Of a stretch of DNA of 64,000 nucleotides, positions 48,019-59,900 are shown piece after piece. The stretch comes from Crotalaria pallida (taxonomy: Eukaryota; Streptophyta; Magnoliopsida; Fabales; Fabaceae): assembly GCA_037953625.1 (NCBI GenBank), contig CM075655.1, forward strand, positions 10,620,001-10,684,000, in the 5' to 3' direction. Both the position numbers and the translations under genes were made by a program. The stretch's first letter is position 1. Every line of letters begins with the position of its first letter. A model generated the notes under the pieces. The model had not been told where the DNA came from and made no database searches. It saw only the letters and a list, made by a program, of their open reading frames with translations.

Positions 48019-49256
48019 ATTCTCCTCATGGATAATAGGAATGTGAACAACTATAAGATGTAAATGAGAAATACTGGAAATGATATCTTTATAAATTATG
48101 TCTCTATCGAAAAGGATAGATGGAACCTAAATGAAGTGATTATTAATGAGAAATGTGGTCACGCAATAGTAATTGGAATTTTGAATGAAAACGAGGATCT
48201 AAAACCAAAGATAATTGAACAATGTCGACAAAGAAATGATTAGCCAATATAGAAACAAACAATTCTTGAGAATTAATTAATGTCACTTGAGAAATGAGAA
48301 TCTTCAGGACCAGTAGTTCCAACACCTCAAGGTGTACGACAATAGGCTATAAGTGGGTATTCATAAGAAAACAAAACGAGAAGAAGTTATTGGACAAAAA
48401 GCTAGACTTGTAGCTTTTACACAAAAATGAGTTGATTATGAGGAGATATATTATCTAATGGTGAATACAATTTTAAGATTTAGTTTGTTAGTCTTGGAAG
48501 AACTTATAATGCATCTTACGAACGTTGTGACAACATATTTTTTTAGAACACTTGTTAATAATGTTTACATTAAAATCCTTGAAGGATTGAAAATATAAAA
48601 ACAAATATCTTGAGATGAAATATTTGTTTTTTTCGTTTTGTCTCTATCAGAGGATCAAGTATTTATAAAATCGAATTTTTGTCTCCTAAAGTTATGGTAA
48701 GCAAGTGTTAACATTAAGGACTTGAAATAAAAAAGATAACAAAAATCTTGGTGCTGAAAAACAGTTGTTATATACGATACAATTATTTTTATTCATACGA
48801 ATATATGTATAGCTAATTGATACAAATGTAGGGCTGTTATGTATACAAATGATGGTAGGTCTCGAATGCTATCATTTTGATACAGCGATAACTATAAATT
48901 ATTACGAGCAATAAAGCTTTTTATAATTGAAGTAGTTACGAGTGTTATCTCCTATGATGATTTATCTTGTCAATGAGACATGTCAGTTGAAGATAATACT
49001 GCTTTTAATACTCAATTGGAAAGAGGATATATCAAATTAAAGATAGCAAATTAAATTTGTTTACCTAAGTATGGTGACATAATAGTTGTTTACATAAGAG
49101 GAATGGTGATATAAATATCAACAAGTTTGTTCATGTGAGAATCTACGAGAACTCTTCATAAAGTCGTTGTCTAGAAAAGCTTCTATGAAACTTGTGTATA
49201 TGATTAGACTTCCTCGACTTAGAGATATTTCTTTATATGAGGGAGAGAAATAAATA
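48019..49256 (+). pseudogene. Decayed Ty1/copia pol (RT to RNase H)
   Basis: Many stops and frameshifts, but scraps follow copia order: IIEQCRQRND, VVPTPQGV, IGYKWVFIRKQNE (RT start) and DYEEIYYLMV at about 48200-48470, then YIKILEGLK near 48570-48595. RNase H-like scraps VEDNTA..QLERGYIK lie near 48990-49040. A short purine-rich tract (GAGGGAGAG) precedes the LTR at 49257. Confidence 0.75.
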
Positions 49257-49355
49257 TGCACTACTGCACTCTTTTTATTTTCGCTAAGATTTTTATCTCA
49301 TTGAATTTTTCTAGCAAGATTTTTAATAAGCTAGATAGCATTTGATGCCTATAAG
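49257..49355 (+). mobile_element. 3' LTR start of the decayed copia element, truncated
   Basis: TGCACTACTGCACTCTTTTT followed by CATTGAATTTTTCTAGCAAG and a TTTTTAATAAG stretch, a layout typical of copia 3' ends (usually ATTGGGTTTTCCTAGTAAGG). It is cut at 49356 by the next copia element. Confidence 0.6.
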
Positions 49356-49505
49356 TATCAAACTTATGTATATATACACAGTCAATTATAGTTAAGTTAG
49401 TTAGAAGTTAGTTAAGTTTCTATTTTGAGACTAACAAACTGTATAAACACTAATGTGTACACCATTCATTCACAAGTTCAATAATATCATTCTTTACTCT
49501 TAACA
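49356..49505 (+). mobile_element. 5' LTR of a second Ty1/copia element
   Basis: TATCAAACTTATGTATATAT to CTCTTAACA, directly followed by TGGTATCAT, a methionine-tRNA primer site. The first 80 bases match the 3' LTR at 54775, which fixes the start; the usual terminal TG is TA here in both copies. Confidence 0.8.
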
Positions 49506-49604
49506 TGGTATCATATGAAAATTGAATTCCTCATTTCTCTTTGTATAGCTTCATTCACGTTTCACTCTTTTATTTATGTTTTCGTTTCTTTTCCTTGCTC
49601 ATCA

Positions 49605-49711
49605 ATGGCGAATTCCATTGATGATGTTGCTAGTCCTTACTTCATTCATCCTTTAGACAACCTAGGCATTATTCTGGTGTCTCGTGTCATATAGCTTATT
49701 CTTTGTAATCT
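49605..49711 (+). pseudogene. Copia gag start
   Basis: MANSIDDVASPYFIHPLDN at 49605 resembles the usual first residues of copia Gag (..YLHPSDHPG..). The frame breaks after about 30 codons. Joining across the Cassandra insertion leads straight to integrase, so most of gag, protease and the integrase core were already deleted. Confidence 0.7.
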
Positions 49712-49814
49712 TTCTTGTAACAGCCCTGGCAGGCAAATGGATTGCGACTGTCCCCACGTACCAACACGGGTCTTTTCAGCGTGCTTTGTCCTCACTCGCA
49801 CACTTCCCGGGAAA

Positions 49815-49895
49815 ACTTCCCAGGAGGTCACCCGTCCCAGAATTACCCCAAGTCAAGCACGCTTAACTATGGAGTTCTTAAGTGATGGGCTACCG
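49815..49895 (-). other. 5S rRNA-like segment in the Cassandra LTR
   Basis: On the minus strand CCCATCACTTAAGAACTCC, AGTTAAGCGTGCTTG and GGGTGACCTCCTGGGAAG follow plant 5S rRNA order. The A-box and C-box parts of the internal Pol III promoter are recognisable. It is not a 5S gene, since the first third of 5S is diverged. Confidence 0.88.
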
Positions 49896-50299
49896 AAAAG
49901 AAGATGCATCTTGTTGATATGGGTAGTACCAATCAATTCATTTAAGCCTTCCTGTACTATGTAGTCCCATTCCTACACAGTCTCAGGATCACCCTCTCAT
50001 TCCGGTGTGTCGGTTCATCCATGTACCCCTCCCTTAGAAGCCTTGCTAGGAGCCGCTCCTTGTCCGTGCCTCTTGCACCTGCGATCACTCCCCGCCCTCA
50101 TCAGCCCGGGTGTTACATGCCCACCAGCTTCCGCCTGGTTCGTCCTCGAACCACACCGTACTAGGAGAGGAGCCGTTCTGATACCATTTGTAACATCCCT
50201 GGCAGGCAAATGGATTGCGACTGTCCCCACGTACCAACAGGGTCTTTTCAGCGTGCTTTGTCCTCACTCGCACACTTCCCGGGAAAACTTCCCAGGAGG

Positions 50300-52523
50300 T
50301 GTAACAACCTAAATTTTAAATAAATATTGATAATTATGTATATGTTTAATTCCTGTAGAATGATAATGTATAGTGATTTGGAATAAAATGCAAACTGTGT
50401 GAGTAGTTAGCTTGGTCTGATTAAAATTTATGAAGAATGCTTGGAAAGTATAAATAGCAAGAATTAGAGAACATTTGGAGTGTTGTAAGTGTGGGTGAGT
50501 GTTGATAGATGAGATTAAACATAAAATAAGAATTTAATAGGGATTACAAATATCAATTCTAGTGAAATTCTTTATAGTTGCGGTAAATCGGTAAAATCAA
50601 TTAGATTTCAGGAATTTTGAATATAAACTTGTACTCAATCAAATCTTAAAAGGGAATAATAATAAGATGAGAAGAAAACAAATAAATCTAGGATTGGTAA
50701 GTAGGAAAGAGTAATGAGATTAAGTATCGAATAAAAATCAAGAAATTAAGAAGCATATGATACAGAGAAGCTATCGTAATTTATTTTGGTGAAGCCGGTT
50801 AGGATTTGAGGAAATTGAATGATAATATATAATCAAGTTCAGGAGGGTGCTAAGGCAGTATAAAAGAAGGAAAATTGACCTAAGTCGGGAAGAAATCGTA
50901 ATTGAGTTAAGCTGGAAGTATCAATTTATAAATCGTTTACTTTTCGTATATAGACAACATTAGGTAAATATAATTTTATGATTTGAGATATAAATAAATG
51001 TTAAGAAGGTTTAATTTAGTGTTAAGAATGATAAAAATTCATTAAATCAGGTTAAAAACACGAAAATCGGCATTCCGGGGCAAGCCGGTGCGTCCAGGCA
51101 CGAGCCGGTGCGCCCAGGCACGAGCCGGTGCGCCCAGACACACCGGTGCACCAAAACTGGTGTTCACAGAGGCTGGCGCGCTCAGGCGCATGTGTTGGCG
51201 CGCTCAGGCACACCTGGTGCGCGTCAGGCGCGGAAATGGTGCGCTCAGACGCATTGAGGGAGCCAGCTCCAGAAACGTCTCGTGCGCGCCAGAATGTTCC
51301 AGAACCTGGTGCGCCTGAGCGCACCAGGCGCGCGCCCAGGCGTGCGTCGCGTATATAAGCACCACAGCACCAGAACTCCACGCCAGAACTCTTGCCCCAA
51401 GCACCAGCTCGCACCAATCCAGCCTCCCACGCACCAGAAACCAAAATTCATGCACCAACAACCCAAATACCTCCAAATCCAACCTCCACACCATGAATTA
51501 ACACCACTCTACACCTTCCCACCAATTTTAACTCTTGTTTCCATATTTCTCCAACAAATTCCCTCTCTTTCTCATGTATTTTCCTTAAAGTAGATATAAC
51601 CCCTTTATATTCTTGAAGTTTTCCTCAACCAAGTCAAGAAGAAGGACTCTAGGAACTAGCTAACATAACGCAGTGCTTCGGAGTTGGATTTTCTTCTCCC
51701 TTGAGGTAAGGGAGGAACTCTTTTCTTTTATAATAGAATTTAGGTTTTGGAATTGTGTAAATGACTAAGAATCATGCATTAAACCCTAGGATAGTAAACT
51801 CTGCTCTACCACCTACCTGTGTAGGTGGATTTACTACTTTCTGGACTGATTATAATTCAAAAACCCATACTTTTACTAAGTTAGAAAATAATGTAGACAA
51901 GGTGTTCGATGAAATGCCGCATCGAGTTCTAAAATTTTAAGACAAACCAAAATACCTAAAAATAATGGATATGCAACTAAATTATAAAAGATAGGTTATC
52001 ATACTAAGAATTCTTAATCTAGTGCCAATGTTATATAAAGGTTTTATAATTTCATGACCCTTATGAACTTAAAATAAATGTATTATAATTACATACAAGA
52101 TAAGAAGACTTAAATCTTTACTAGCCATTCGTAAGATACTACGGAAGTAATACTTAAATAGCAAATGTATTTCTACATAAAGAAATAAATTTATGAATTC
52201 TATGATTCTTTGGCAATGGCATATATCTAAATTCAACGGTTTAATAGTTAATGATTACATTACCAACTTAGTTTTGTTTACTTAATTTCAATTCTTAACT
52301 TCTATTCTATTATGAAAAGATGTTCACTCCCTTGTGGTTTAACATTTTAGGTTGAGCTTGGAGGAGCAAGAACCAGATTTTCAAGACGGTGAAGGACGAA
52401 GGAAAAGAACTCCAACAACAAATTGATTGATTCCATGTTGTACATCCAACTAAACTTTTAAATTGTACATTAAACTTTTAGTATATTGAAAATACATTTA
52501 TTATATTAAGAAGGGATGTTACA
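50300..52523 (+). mobile_element. Solo LTR (family D) nested in Cassandra
   Basis: TGTAACAACC to GGGATGTTACA, 2224 bases, flanked by a perfect GGAGG duplication (50295-50299 and 52524-52528). One LTR only, no internal region. It contains a GC-rich repeat cluster (51065-51350), a TATATAAG box at 51352-51359, a donor-like TTGAG|GTAAGGGAGG (exon ends 51705) and an acceptor-like ACATTTTAG|GTTGAGC (exon from 51351+1000, i.e. 52351). The insert divides the 5S-like part of the second Cassandra LTR. Confidence 0.93.
51065..51359 (+). promoter_or_regulatory. GC-rich repeat cluster and TATA box of solo LTR D
   Basis: In otherwise AT-rich DNA, this stretch has tandem-like GGTGCGCCCAGGCACGAGCC units and many GCGC and CAGGCGC words. 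It ends at GTATATAAGC, a good TATA box at 51352-51359. Transcription would start about 30 bases further on. The long frames here are products of the GC bias. Confidence 0.65.
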
Positions 52524-52823
52524 GGAGGTCACCCATCCCAGAATTACCCCAAGTCAAGCACGCTTAACTATGGAGTTCTTAAGTGATGGGCTACCGAAAA
52601 GAAGATGCATCTTGTTGATATGGGTAGTACCAATCAATTCATTTAAGCCTTCTTGTACTATGTAGTCCCATTCCTACATAGTCTCAGGATCACCCTCTCA
52701 TTCCGGTGTGTCGGTTCATCCATGTACCCCTCCCTTAGAAGCCTTCCCAGGAGCCTCTCCTTGTCCGTGCCTCTTGCACCGGCGATCACTCCCCGCCCTC
52801 ATCAGCCCGGGTGTTACATTTCT

Positions 52824-54764
52824 CATCAACAAAACACCAACAAAGTTGTTGAATATGCATTCTTCTTTCTCATTGTTGTATCAGAAGTATCCAAATTATT
52901 CAGCTTTGGGGTATTTGGAAGTTTAGTGTATGCTTCTTCCTTGGTTTCTCAAAGAACCTAGTTCACTGCTAGAGTTGTCCCTTTAGTTTGATTGGTTATC
53001 CTATTGGATACAAAGGACACAAGCTGTATAAATTTCTTACTAAGTCAGTTTTTATCTCTAAGGATGTAATTTTCCATGAGAATGTTTTTCCCAAGATTAC
53101 TCCCAAGATTTTGCAGCCAGATCCTTTCACTAAGGTAGTCACTCCTATCATTTTGTCTGACAGCAGAGATGATGATTTGTTGCCTTTTCTTCCTGAGACC
53201 AATCCCTTATCTGATTCAGTTGTTTCTGCACCTGCTGAGGTTGTTGACAATCAACCTAATTCATTAGCTCTAGATGACAATCAGCCTTCAGTTAGTTTAT
53301 CACCTGTGTTGGTTCAACCTGCACCTAAATTGGTTGAGCTTGCTCCAAAACCTGTGATGAATCAATTAAGGAGATCTAGCAAGCATCATATACCACCACA
53401 GTATTTTTCTCAATACAAGTGCAATTCTGTGCTATATTCAATCACTAATCATCTCAGTTATTATCATCTCTCTCAGAATTACAGAAACTTTGTTTTTCAA
53501 GTGCATGAACCTAAGTTGACAGAATTAAGGCCAGATTAGTAGCCAAGGGGTATACTCAAGAAGATGGTGTTGATTTCACTGCTACTTTCTCTCCTATTGC
53601 TAAAATTTCAATAGTCAGAGTTCTCTTGTCTTTACCTGCAATCAAGAAATGGCATCTGCTCCAACTTGATGTGAATAATGCTTTTCTCACTGGTGATCTC
53701 TTTGAAGAAGTATAAATGGATTTGCCTTTGCGATACAGGTCTAAGGAGGAGAAACTTGTGTGCAAGTTGCAAAAGTCCATCTATGGTTTGAGACAAGCAT
53801 CTAGGCATTGGTTCACTAAATTTTCTTCGGCTTTGCTTCAGCAAAATTTCTCACAATCCAAGAGTGATTATTCTCTTTTCACTAAAGGCAGTGGACCTAA
53901 TTTTGTTGCTTTACTTGTATATATGGATGATATCATAGTTGCAAGTCCATCACAAGAAGCAAACATTGGCTGAGATTTTCAAACTTAAGACCTTGGGAAA
54001 TTAAAGTATTTCCTTGGTCTTGAGATTGTACAGTCTTCTACAGGAGAGGAAATATGCATTGACCTTGTTGGAGGACACTGATTACCTCAATTGTAAACCT
54101 GTTGGTGTAGCTATGGATCCTCATCTCAAAATTTTTGCTACTGATGGAGAGTTAATCATTACTAATCCTTCACAATATAGAAGATTAATTGGTAGATTAC
54201 TCTACCTTACCATTTCAAGACCTGATATTTGTTTTGCTGTCCATAAATTGAACAAGTATATGCAACAGTCGAGAACAGCTCATCTAGATGTTGTTCATCA
54301 TATATTGAGGTACTTAAAGAAGTCACCAGGCCAAGGGGTCTTCTTTTCAGCATCTTCTTCCTTGAATATCAAAGCTTATTCTGATGCTGATTGGGGTAAT
54401 TTCTTGGAAACTAGAAGATCACAGGTCAATTTGTTTTCCTTGGTGATTCATTGGTTTCTTGGAAATCTAAAAGACAACATGTTGTCTCCATAATAACTTT
54501 GAGATAGATTCTAGACCTGCCTTGCTGTTTTGTGATAACAAATTAGCTATTCATTTGGCTAACAATCCAGCTTTTCATGAACGATCGAAACACATAGAGA
54601 TTGATTGTCATCATGTTCGAGAGAAGGTTCAGAATGGCACAATTCGCCTGGTTTATATCAAATCAGCACACCAACTGGCTGACATACTCACAAAACCAGT
54701 TTCTGTTTTGGTTTTTAAAGTCCTCATGTCTAAGTTGGGAATTAGAGATATCTATTTCCTACCA
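52824..54764 (+). pseudogene. Copia integrase end, reverse transcriptase and RNase H (broken)
   Basis: Copia pol in order: FLINKTPTKLL (integrase core end), IGYPIGYKGHKLYKF, a Pro/Val-rich linker, then RLVAKGYTQEDGVDFTATFS, LLQLDVNNAFLTGDL, KLQKSIYGLRQASRHWFTKF and LLVYMDDIIVAS (the YMDD catalytic box), and RNase H with YSDADWGN, CDNKLAIHLANNPAFHERSK and HQLADILTKP. Stops and frameshifts near 53537, 53713, 53973 and 54000-54090, and at 54493, break it. It is much less decayed than the copia pol at 48019. Confidence 0.9.
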
Positions 54765-54895
54765 TAAGGGGGAGTATCAAACTTATGTATATATATACAC
54801 AGTCAATTATAGTTAAGTTAGTTAAGTTTCTACTTTGAGACTATAAGTTAGTCAATTATAGGCTGTTGTTTGTTCAAACTCCTTTACTCTACTCA
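54765..54895 (+). mobile_element. Polypurine tract and 3' LTR of the second copia element
   Basis: TAAGGGGGAG (54765-54774) precedes TATCAAACTTATG, matching the 5' LTR for about 80 bases. The copy is shorter than the 5' LTR and ends at about CTCTACTCA, where HIPP-flank DNA begins. The flanking bases do not match those of the 5' LTR, so one end was rearranged. Confidence 0.75.
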
Positions 54896-56958
54896 TTCAG
54901 ACACACTTTTCTTTTCTCTTATGTTATTGATTATGTGTTTTCTTCCAAAGTCTCCACAATCATATACTAAACTTTTCTAGAAGCCATCATCTCTTTTTTT
55001 TTCATATCTCTGTTTCTCAGATCTTTTACTAACATTTCTGAATTTTGGTCCATTAGGTGTTTAAAAAAAGAGTAAAGAAGAGTTTATGTTGATTCAGGTA
55101 ACTTCATCACCTCTCGTATCACTTTCATCATATCTATCGCTTTCTCATTTCAACTATTTTTTTTTCAAAGTTTTAATTATATGTGTTCCAAGTTTTTTCT
55201 TTTAGGCATTTTTGTGTATGTTGTTTATGATAAAGTAAACCTTTTTTTTCTAATTTTCATTATAGGCTATTGACAATGAAATTTTCTCTTTACTATGTAT
55301 TTGGTTTTTGATTGGTTTTGCAAGTAGAAATGTACTCTTAAAGTTCACATGCATTGTGAAGAATGCAAGCATAAAGTGAAGAGGTTTTTAAAGAAGATTG
55401 ATGGTAAGCGATATATCTATGTCACAATACTTATCTATTAGATAACAAAAAAAAAACTTATGTACTCTATTGCTTCACATTTTCTTAAAAGTTGTATTTT
55501 TTCTTCTATTATCTTAAGAAAACAAAACAAACAAAAAATAAAGCTAAATCACATATCACTATCTGCATCTTGATTATTGAAGTTGTAGTTAATTTGTTTA
55601 AGTTATTGGTTCATTTTATTTAGGGGTCTGTATCGTTGAGATAGATTTTGAACAAGACAAAGTCATAGTTTCAGGGATTGTGGGCCCTAAAGTTCTCATC
55701 AATAAACTTGCAAAATCAAAGAAACATGCAGAACTTTGGGGTGGTGTTCTTGAAGTGAACAATAACAGTGGCAACAGCAACCGAAGCCAACTTGCAAATC
55801 AATTGAAGAACATGCAAATTGTTAATGGCGAAGGTCAGAGTAACAACAAAGGTCTGAATCAAAAGTCTGAAAATGGAAATAACTAGGCCAAGGGAGGTGG
55901 TGGTGTCGATGACGGTGGTGGTGGTCAACAAGGGTCAAACCTTCAACAACTCTAGCAGAAGAAAGCTCAAGATTTGAAGCCAACGCCTCAATTGAAAGAT
56001 GCGAAGATGCCACAGACTAATCATAACTTAAACATGAAGACCGTGAAGTTCAATTTTCCTGAATAAGATTGCGACTTGTTTGACAATGAATTGGACGATG
56101 TAGATGACGCAGACATTGATCATGAGTCTGATGATGAGACGATTGATCTTGGACATGCTATGAATAATATGAAGATGCCATCCGTGGGTTATTGAAATCG
56201 AATGACGATGAGCGGAATGATGAATCCGCAAATGACGAATGAATATATGATGAACCAACAGATGATGAATACACAAAAAGGTAAAAATGGTGGTTGTATG
56301 AAGGTTGTGATCAATTTGAAAAAGGGTGAGATTGGTGATTTTGTGAATGAATTGATGAATTCGCAAATTATGAACCATTACATGATGAATGCTCAAAAGG
56401 GTGGGATTGGTGGTTCTATGGATAACATGATAAATCTTCAAATGATGCATGCTCAAAAAATGATGAATGATGGTTATGGTATGACAGGTAAGAATCATCC
56501 ACAAATGATTAATGCTCAGTAGGGAGGAAATAGTGATGGTAACACTGCAGGCAATGGGAATAAAGGTGGCAGCAGCTGTGGTGCTTATAAATGCAATGGT
56601 GAAGCAGTTCCCATCCAAGAAAATAATGTAAAGAAAGGAGGTGTTAGTGGTGGCAGCAGTAGTGGAGGTAATGATTAAAATCAAGGTGGAGAAAACAAAG
56701 ACAAGGTTGCTACGAATTTAGGTGGCCAACCGAAGGGCAATAATGATGACAATGGACATGGAGGCAGTGACGGCAATCCGAATAACAATGGCAATAAGGG
56801 TAAAAAGGGAAATGGAATGATGGGAGATGGTATTCAACCTATGAACAATTGATTGCTAAACATGTGTGGTGGTGACCATCTTGGGATGAATGGGGCTAAT
56901 GTTGGCCGCGTGGGTGGTAACATAAGCATCCCAATGCGAGGAATCTTGAGTGACATAT
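54896..56958 (+). pseudogene. HIPP pseudogene (copy 3, inverted)
   Basis: Opposite orientation to the two intact genes but the same structure. From 54896 it matches their 5' flank. The exon 1 equivalent (about 55068-55097) has AAG where the ATG start should be. Exon 2 is 55328-55403 with M-H-C-E-E-C in place of M-H-C-E-G-C. Exon 3 starts at 55624 with correct borders, but stops occur at about 55885, 55953, 56064 and later, and the frame shifts. The Met/Asn-rich part is partly readable (56202-56522). The gene is cut at 56958, in the part encoding GILSD, by the LTR starting at 56959. The C-terminal half with the CaaX box is absent from the window. Confidence 0.93.
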
Positions 56959-59900
56959 GTAAGGTCCTATATTTTAATATATGAAATAAAAGTATTTTAT
57001 CAACATTAGTATCATTAAAATAGTTAATTTTCCCTATTTTAGCAAAAACACTCGAGTATTTTAGGAGAGACTCGAGTATCTTAAGTAGCTGTTTGGAAAT
57101 TTGAATTTTTAAATAAACACTCGAGTATCTTGGAAAGCACTCGAGTATTTTATGCAGACCTGAAAGTGTATAAGTCGGTTTTCATTTAATTTTTGCACCA
57201 AAACGAGGTTTCTCGAATCTTCAAGCACAGAGTTGGACTTTACTTCGATTTGAAGCATTCCTAGGCTATAAATAAGTGCTTAATTGAAGCATCCAACACC
57301 TTTAATCATCCAAAAACCAAATTTCAGTTCGAACTTTCAGTTTTTCAGAGCACACTTTGATCTCTGATTTCTCCTTCGTTTCTCAATCAAATCCTTCGAA
57401 ACCAAAACACAAATCAAAGTTGTAGTTCCAATTTTGAATTAGAACAAGGAATCACATCAATTAAGCCCCTGTAGTTCGAGTTCTAGATCATCAAAGTTTG
57501 AAGTTCAAAGCTGTGAAAACAGAGTAGTTTTCAGCATCAAGTATTCATCTTCATTGAGTTCGTTTGGTAATTTCAGGGACCCTTTTTGTGTCAAATTTGT
57601 TCCTGATTGGAGTTAGTATATCCTAGTTTGTTAAACTAACTTATTTCACTCTTTTTCATGCCAAATCCGTGGTGAAATCTGTGGCCAAAGTCAGCCTGTT
57701 AAACCCCTTTTTCACAAGTCCAGAATTTGAATTTTGATCCAGCCAACTTCCTTCTTGTTTAAATCTGTTGTTTAGCTTCTCTGAGGTAAGGGAGGAGTTA
57801 TCTAATTGCTAGAATGAGTAATCTTAAGCTAGAAATGTAGGAACCTCACAAGGTTCATAAAGGGATGAAGTTGGAATTGGGAATATGACTTGGAGGTCTT
57901 AAACCTAAGGTTTTCTGATTCAAGCAAGTTTAAATGGACCTAATAAATCTTACTGGATTAATTTTTGAAGTTAAAATCAAGTGGAAATAAGTTTCATATC
58001 TTGAAATGGTTATTTTCCAAGTTTGTATTGATTCTGTGATTTTATGTTGATTTATGTTATTATGTACTTGTTTATGTGTTCTAACATGTTCACTATATGT
58101 GTTTATGCCTCTGTTTTGCATAAGAATGGAAATACAATGCAAGAAATTCGAATTGACATTGAAAAGTGCAGAAACTGGTGCTGTTGCAGCAAAAACACTC
58201 GAGTAAATTATGGAGGACTCAAGTATTCTGGAAAAGTGGAAGAACACTAGAGTATTTCTTAAGGACTCGAGTATTTGCATATGAACACTCGAGTAGTCAA
58301 GAACTACTCGAGTAATTCAAAGAATTTTTCAGAAATCCTTTACTTTTCTATAATTTCATTAAAGATTAACTCGTCTAAACTCCTATATTACTAAATTCTA
58401 ATTATTTCTCTTTATGCCTAAAAAACCTAATCCCGTTGGTTAATTATTATCCTGAAAGAGTCCTACTGGAATTTCATCCAGTGGTTGATATATTCGGACA
58501 GGAGTCCCAATGGATAAATGTATAAGTTTATTTGATTCCCATTGGTGAATTTTTAATCCTGGATGAGTCCTACTGGAATTTTATTCAGTAGTTGATATAT
58601 TCGGACAGGATGTCCCAATGGAAGTGCGTACACCCATTTGGTTGATTATTTTTCCCACATCCCAGTGGAAGTCTTTACCCACTTGGTTGATATTTTGGGA
58701 GTCCTAAATGGGGTCGTTGCATTAACTAATTAACAAAATGATTAACTCCTATTATATAAAACCATCACAAAGTGGCTAGGCCGCTGATGGAATTTTCAGA
58801 AAGCATTAGCACCAGTTAATGCTAAAGAAGGATGGACTTGAGATTGAGAAGGATTATGAACTTTGGGTCTCTATATTGGAGACATGATGTTCAAGGATGT
58901 GATTAAATAATAAAAAGAAAGAAGACGAAAAGTTTGTGTGACATTATCATGCATGGAGATGGAGTTGCTCCGATCTAGATTCGGAACTTCGGTATAGGTT
59001 AAATCAGAATATCCCTAGCACAAGGATGCTAGGAAGACCGATTTCCCAATCGATCGTGATGCTTGAATATGAATCGCTCCGGTTTGATGAAACATAGGGT
59101 TGAGAATATCCCGAGCCTGAGATACTCGGATGTCAAACCGCGCAGCATGAATGAGGAGTAGGCATGCATCACGACACTAATTGAAATATTATAAAAGACA
59201 GTTTGAGCATATGTACATGCATCTATTATTTCTATTTGATAATTTCTGCTTGTTATTTCTAGCCACTGTTATGCTCATTTGTTATTGCTTTTAGCTATGA
59301 CTCACTCCCAGTCTCTTGTGTAGGTGATGGCGAGAAACATGTTCTGCGTGGAGATGAGGCCGCTCCCTAATGGAGAGTGGAATTTTTAGGACCATAGGGC
59401 TACATATGAGGGGGATGTGGAAGTTATCTTCTGCCATCCTAATCCATATTCCCGTATGCGTCCGCTTAGATCGAGAATTCCAATGGTTTACATCATGCAC
59501 ATTCCGCCAAATTTTGTTATGCGAAATGGAACCCCTCCACCACCATCAAGACGTTTTCCGAGACGCACTATCCCACCGAGTCCAGCACTCTCCTCAGAAA
59601 GAATCATTTTAGAGGTTCCTGCTCATCCTAGCCCTTCCCCTCGAGTTCGATCCCGAACTCCGATATACGTGCCTGATGATCCGGCACAAGAGGAGGAGGA
59701 AGAGGAGGAGGAGGATCCAATCGAGGATGAGGATCCGGTGGATAATGTGAATCAGATGGTGGATGACTTTATGGACAACTCAACTAGAAGTCAGTGGGGA
59801 ACTGACGACTGAGTTAAGTTGTGGGGTGGAATGTGAATGATATGATCCATCAGGTTTTCTCTTATCTATACTATTTTATATTTGAGTCATGAACCATATG

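Larger units (their letters stand above)
49716..52818 (-). mobile_element. Cassandra TRIM element with nested insertion
   Basis: Two LTRs of about 400 bases, 49716-50117 and 50189-52818 (the second split by another LTR at 50300-52523), flank a 71-base internal region that ends in the primer-site complement CTGATACCAT. The LTRs begin TGTAACA and end TGTTACA. TTTCT at 49711-49715 and 52819-52823 is a perfect 5-base target duplication. Without the insert the element is about 870 bases. The 5S rRNA-like segment in the LTRs identifies the Cassandra family, non-coding LTR elements of plants. The primer-site position gives minus orientation. Confidence 0.93.

Noticed and set aside
49815..49895. A genuine 5S rRNA gene
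   Set aside because: Only the later part of 5S is recognisable, and it lies within an LTR with TG..CA ends and target duplications, as in Cassandra.
51052..51593. Several overlapping long frames on both strands
   Set aside because: All fall in the GC-rich LTR island, where stop codons are rare; no homology is visible.
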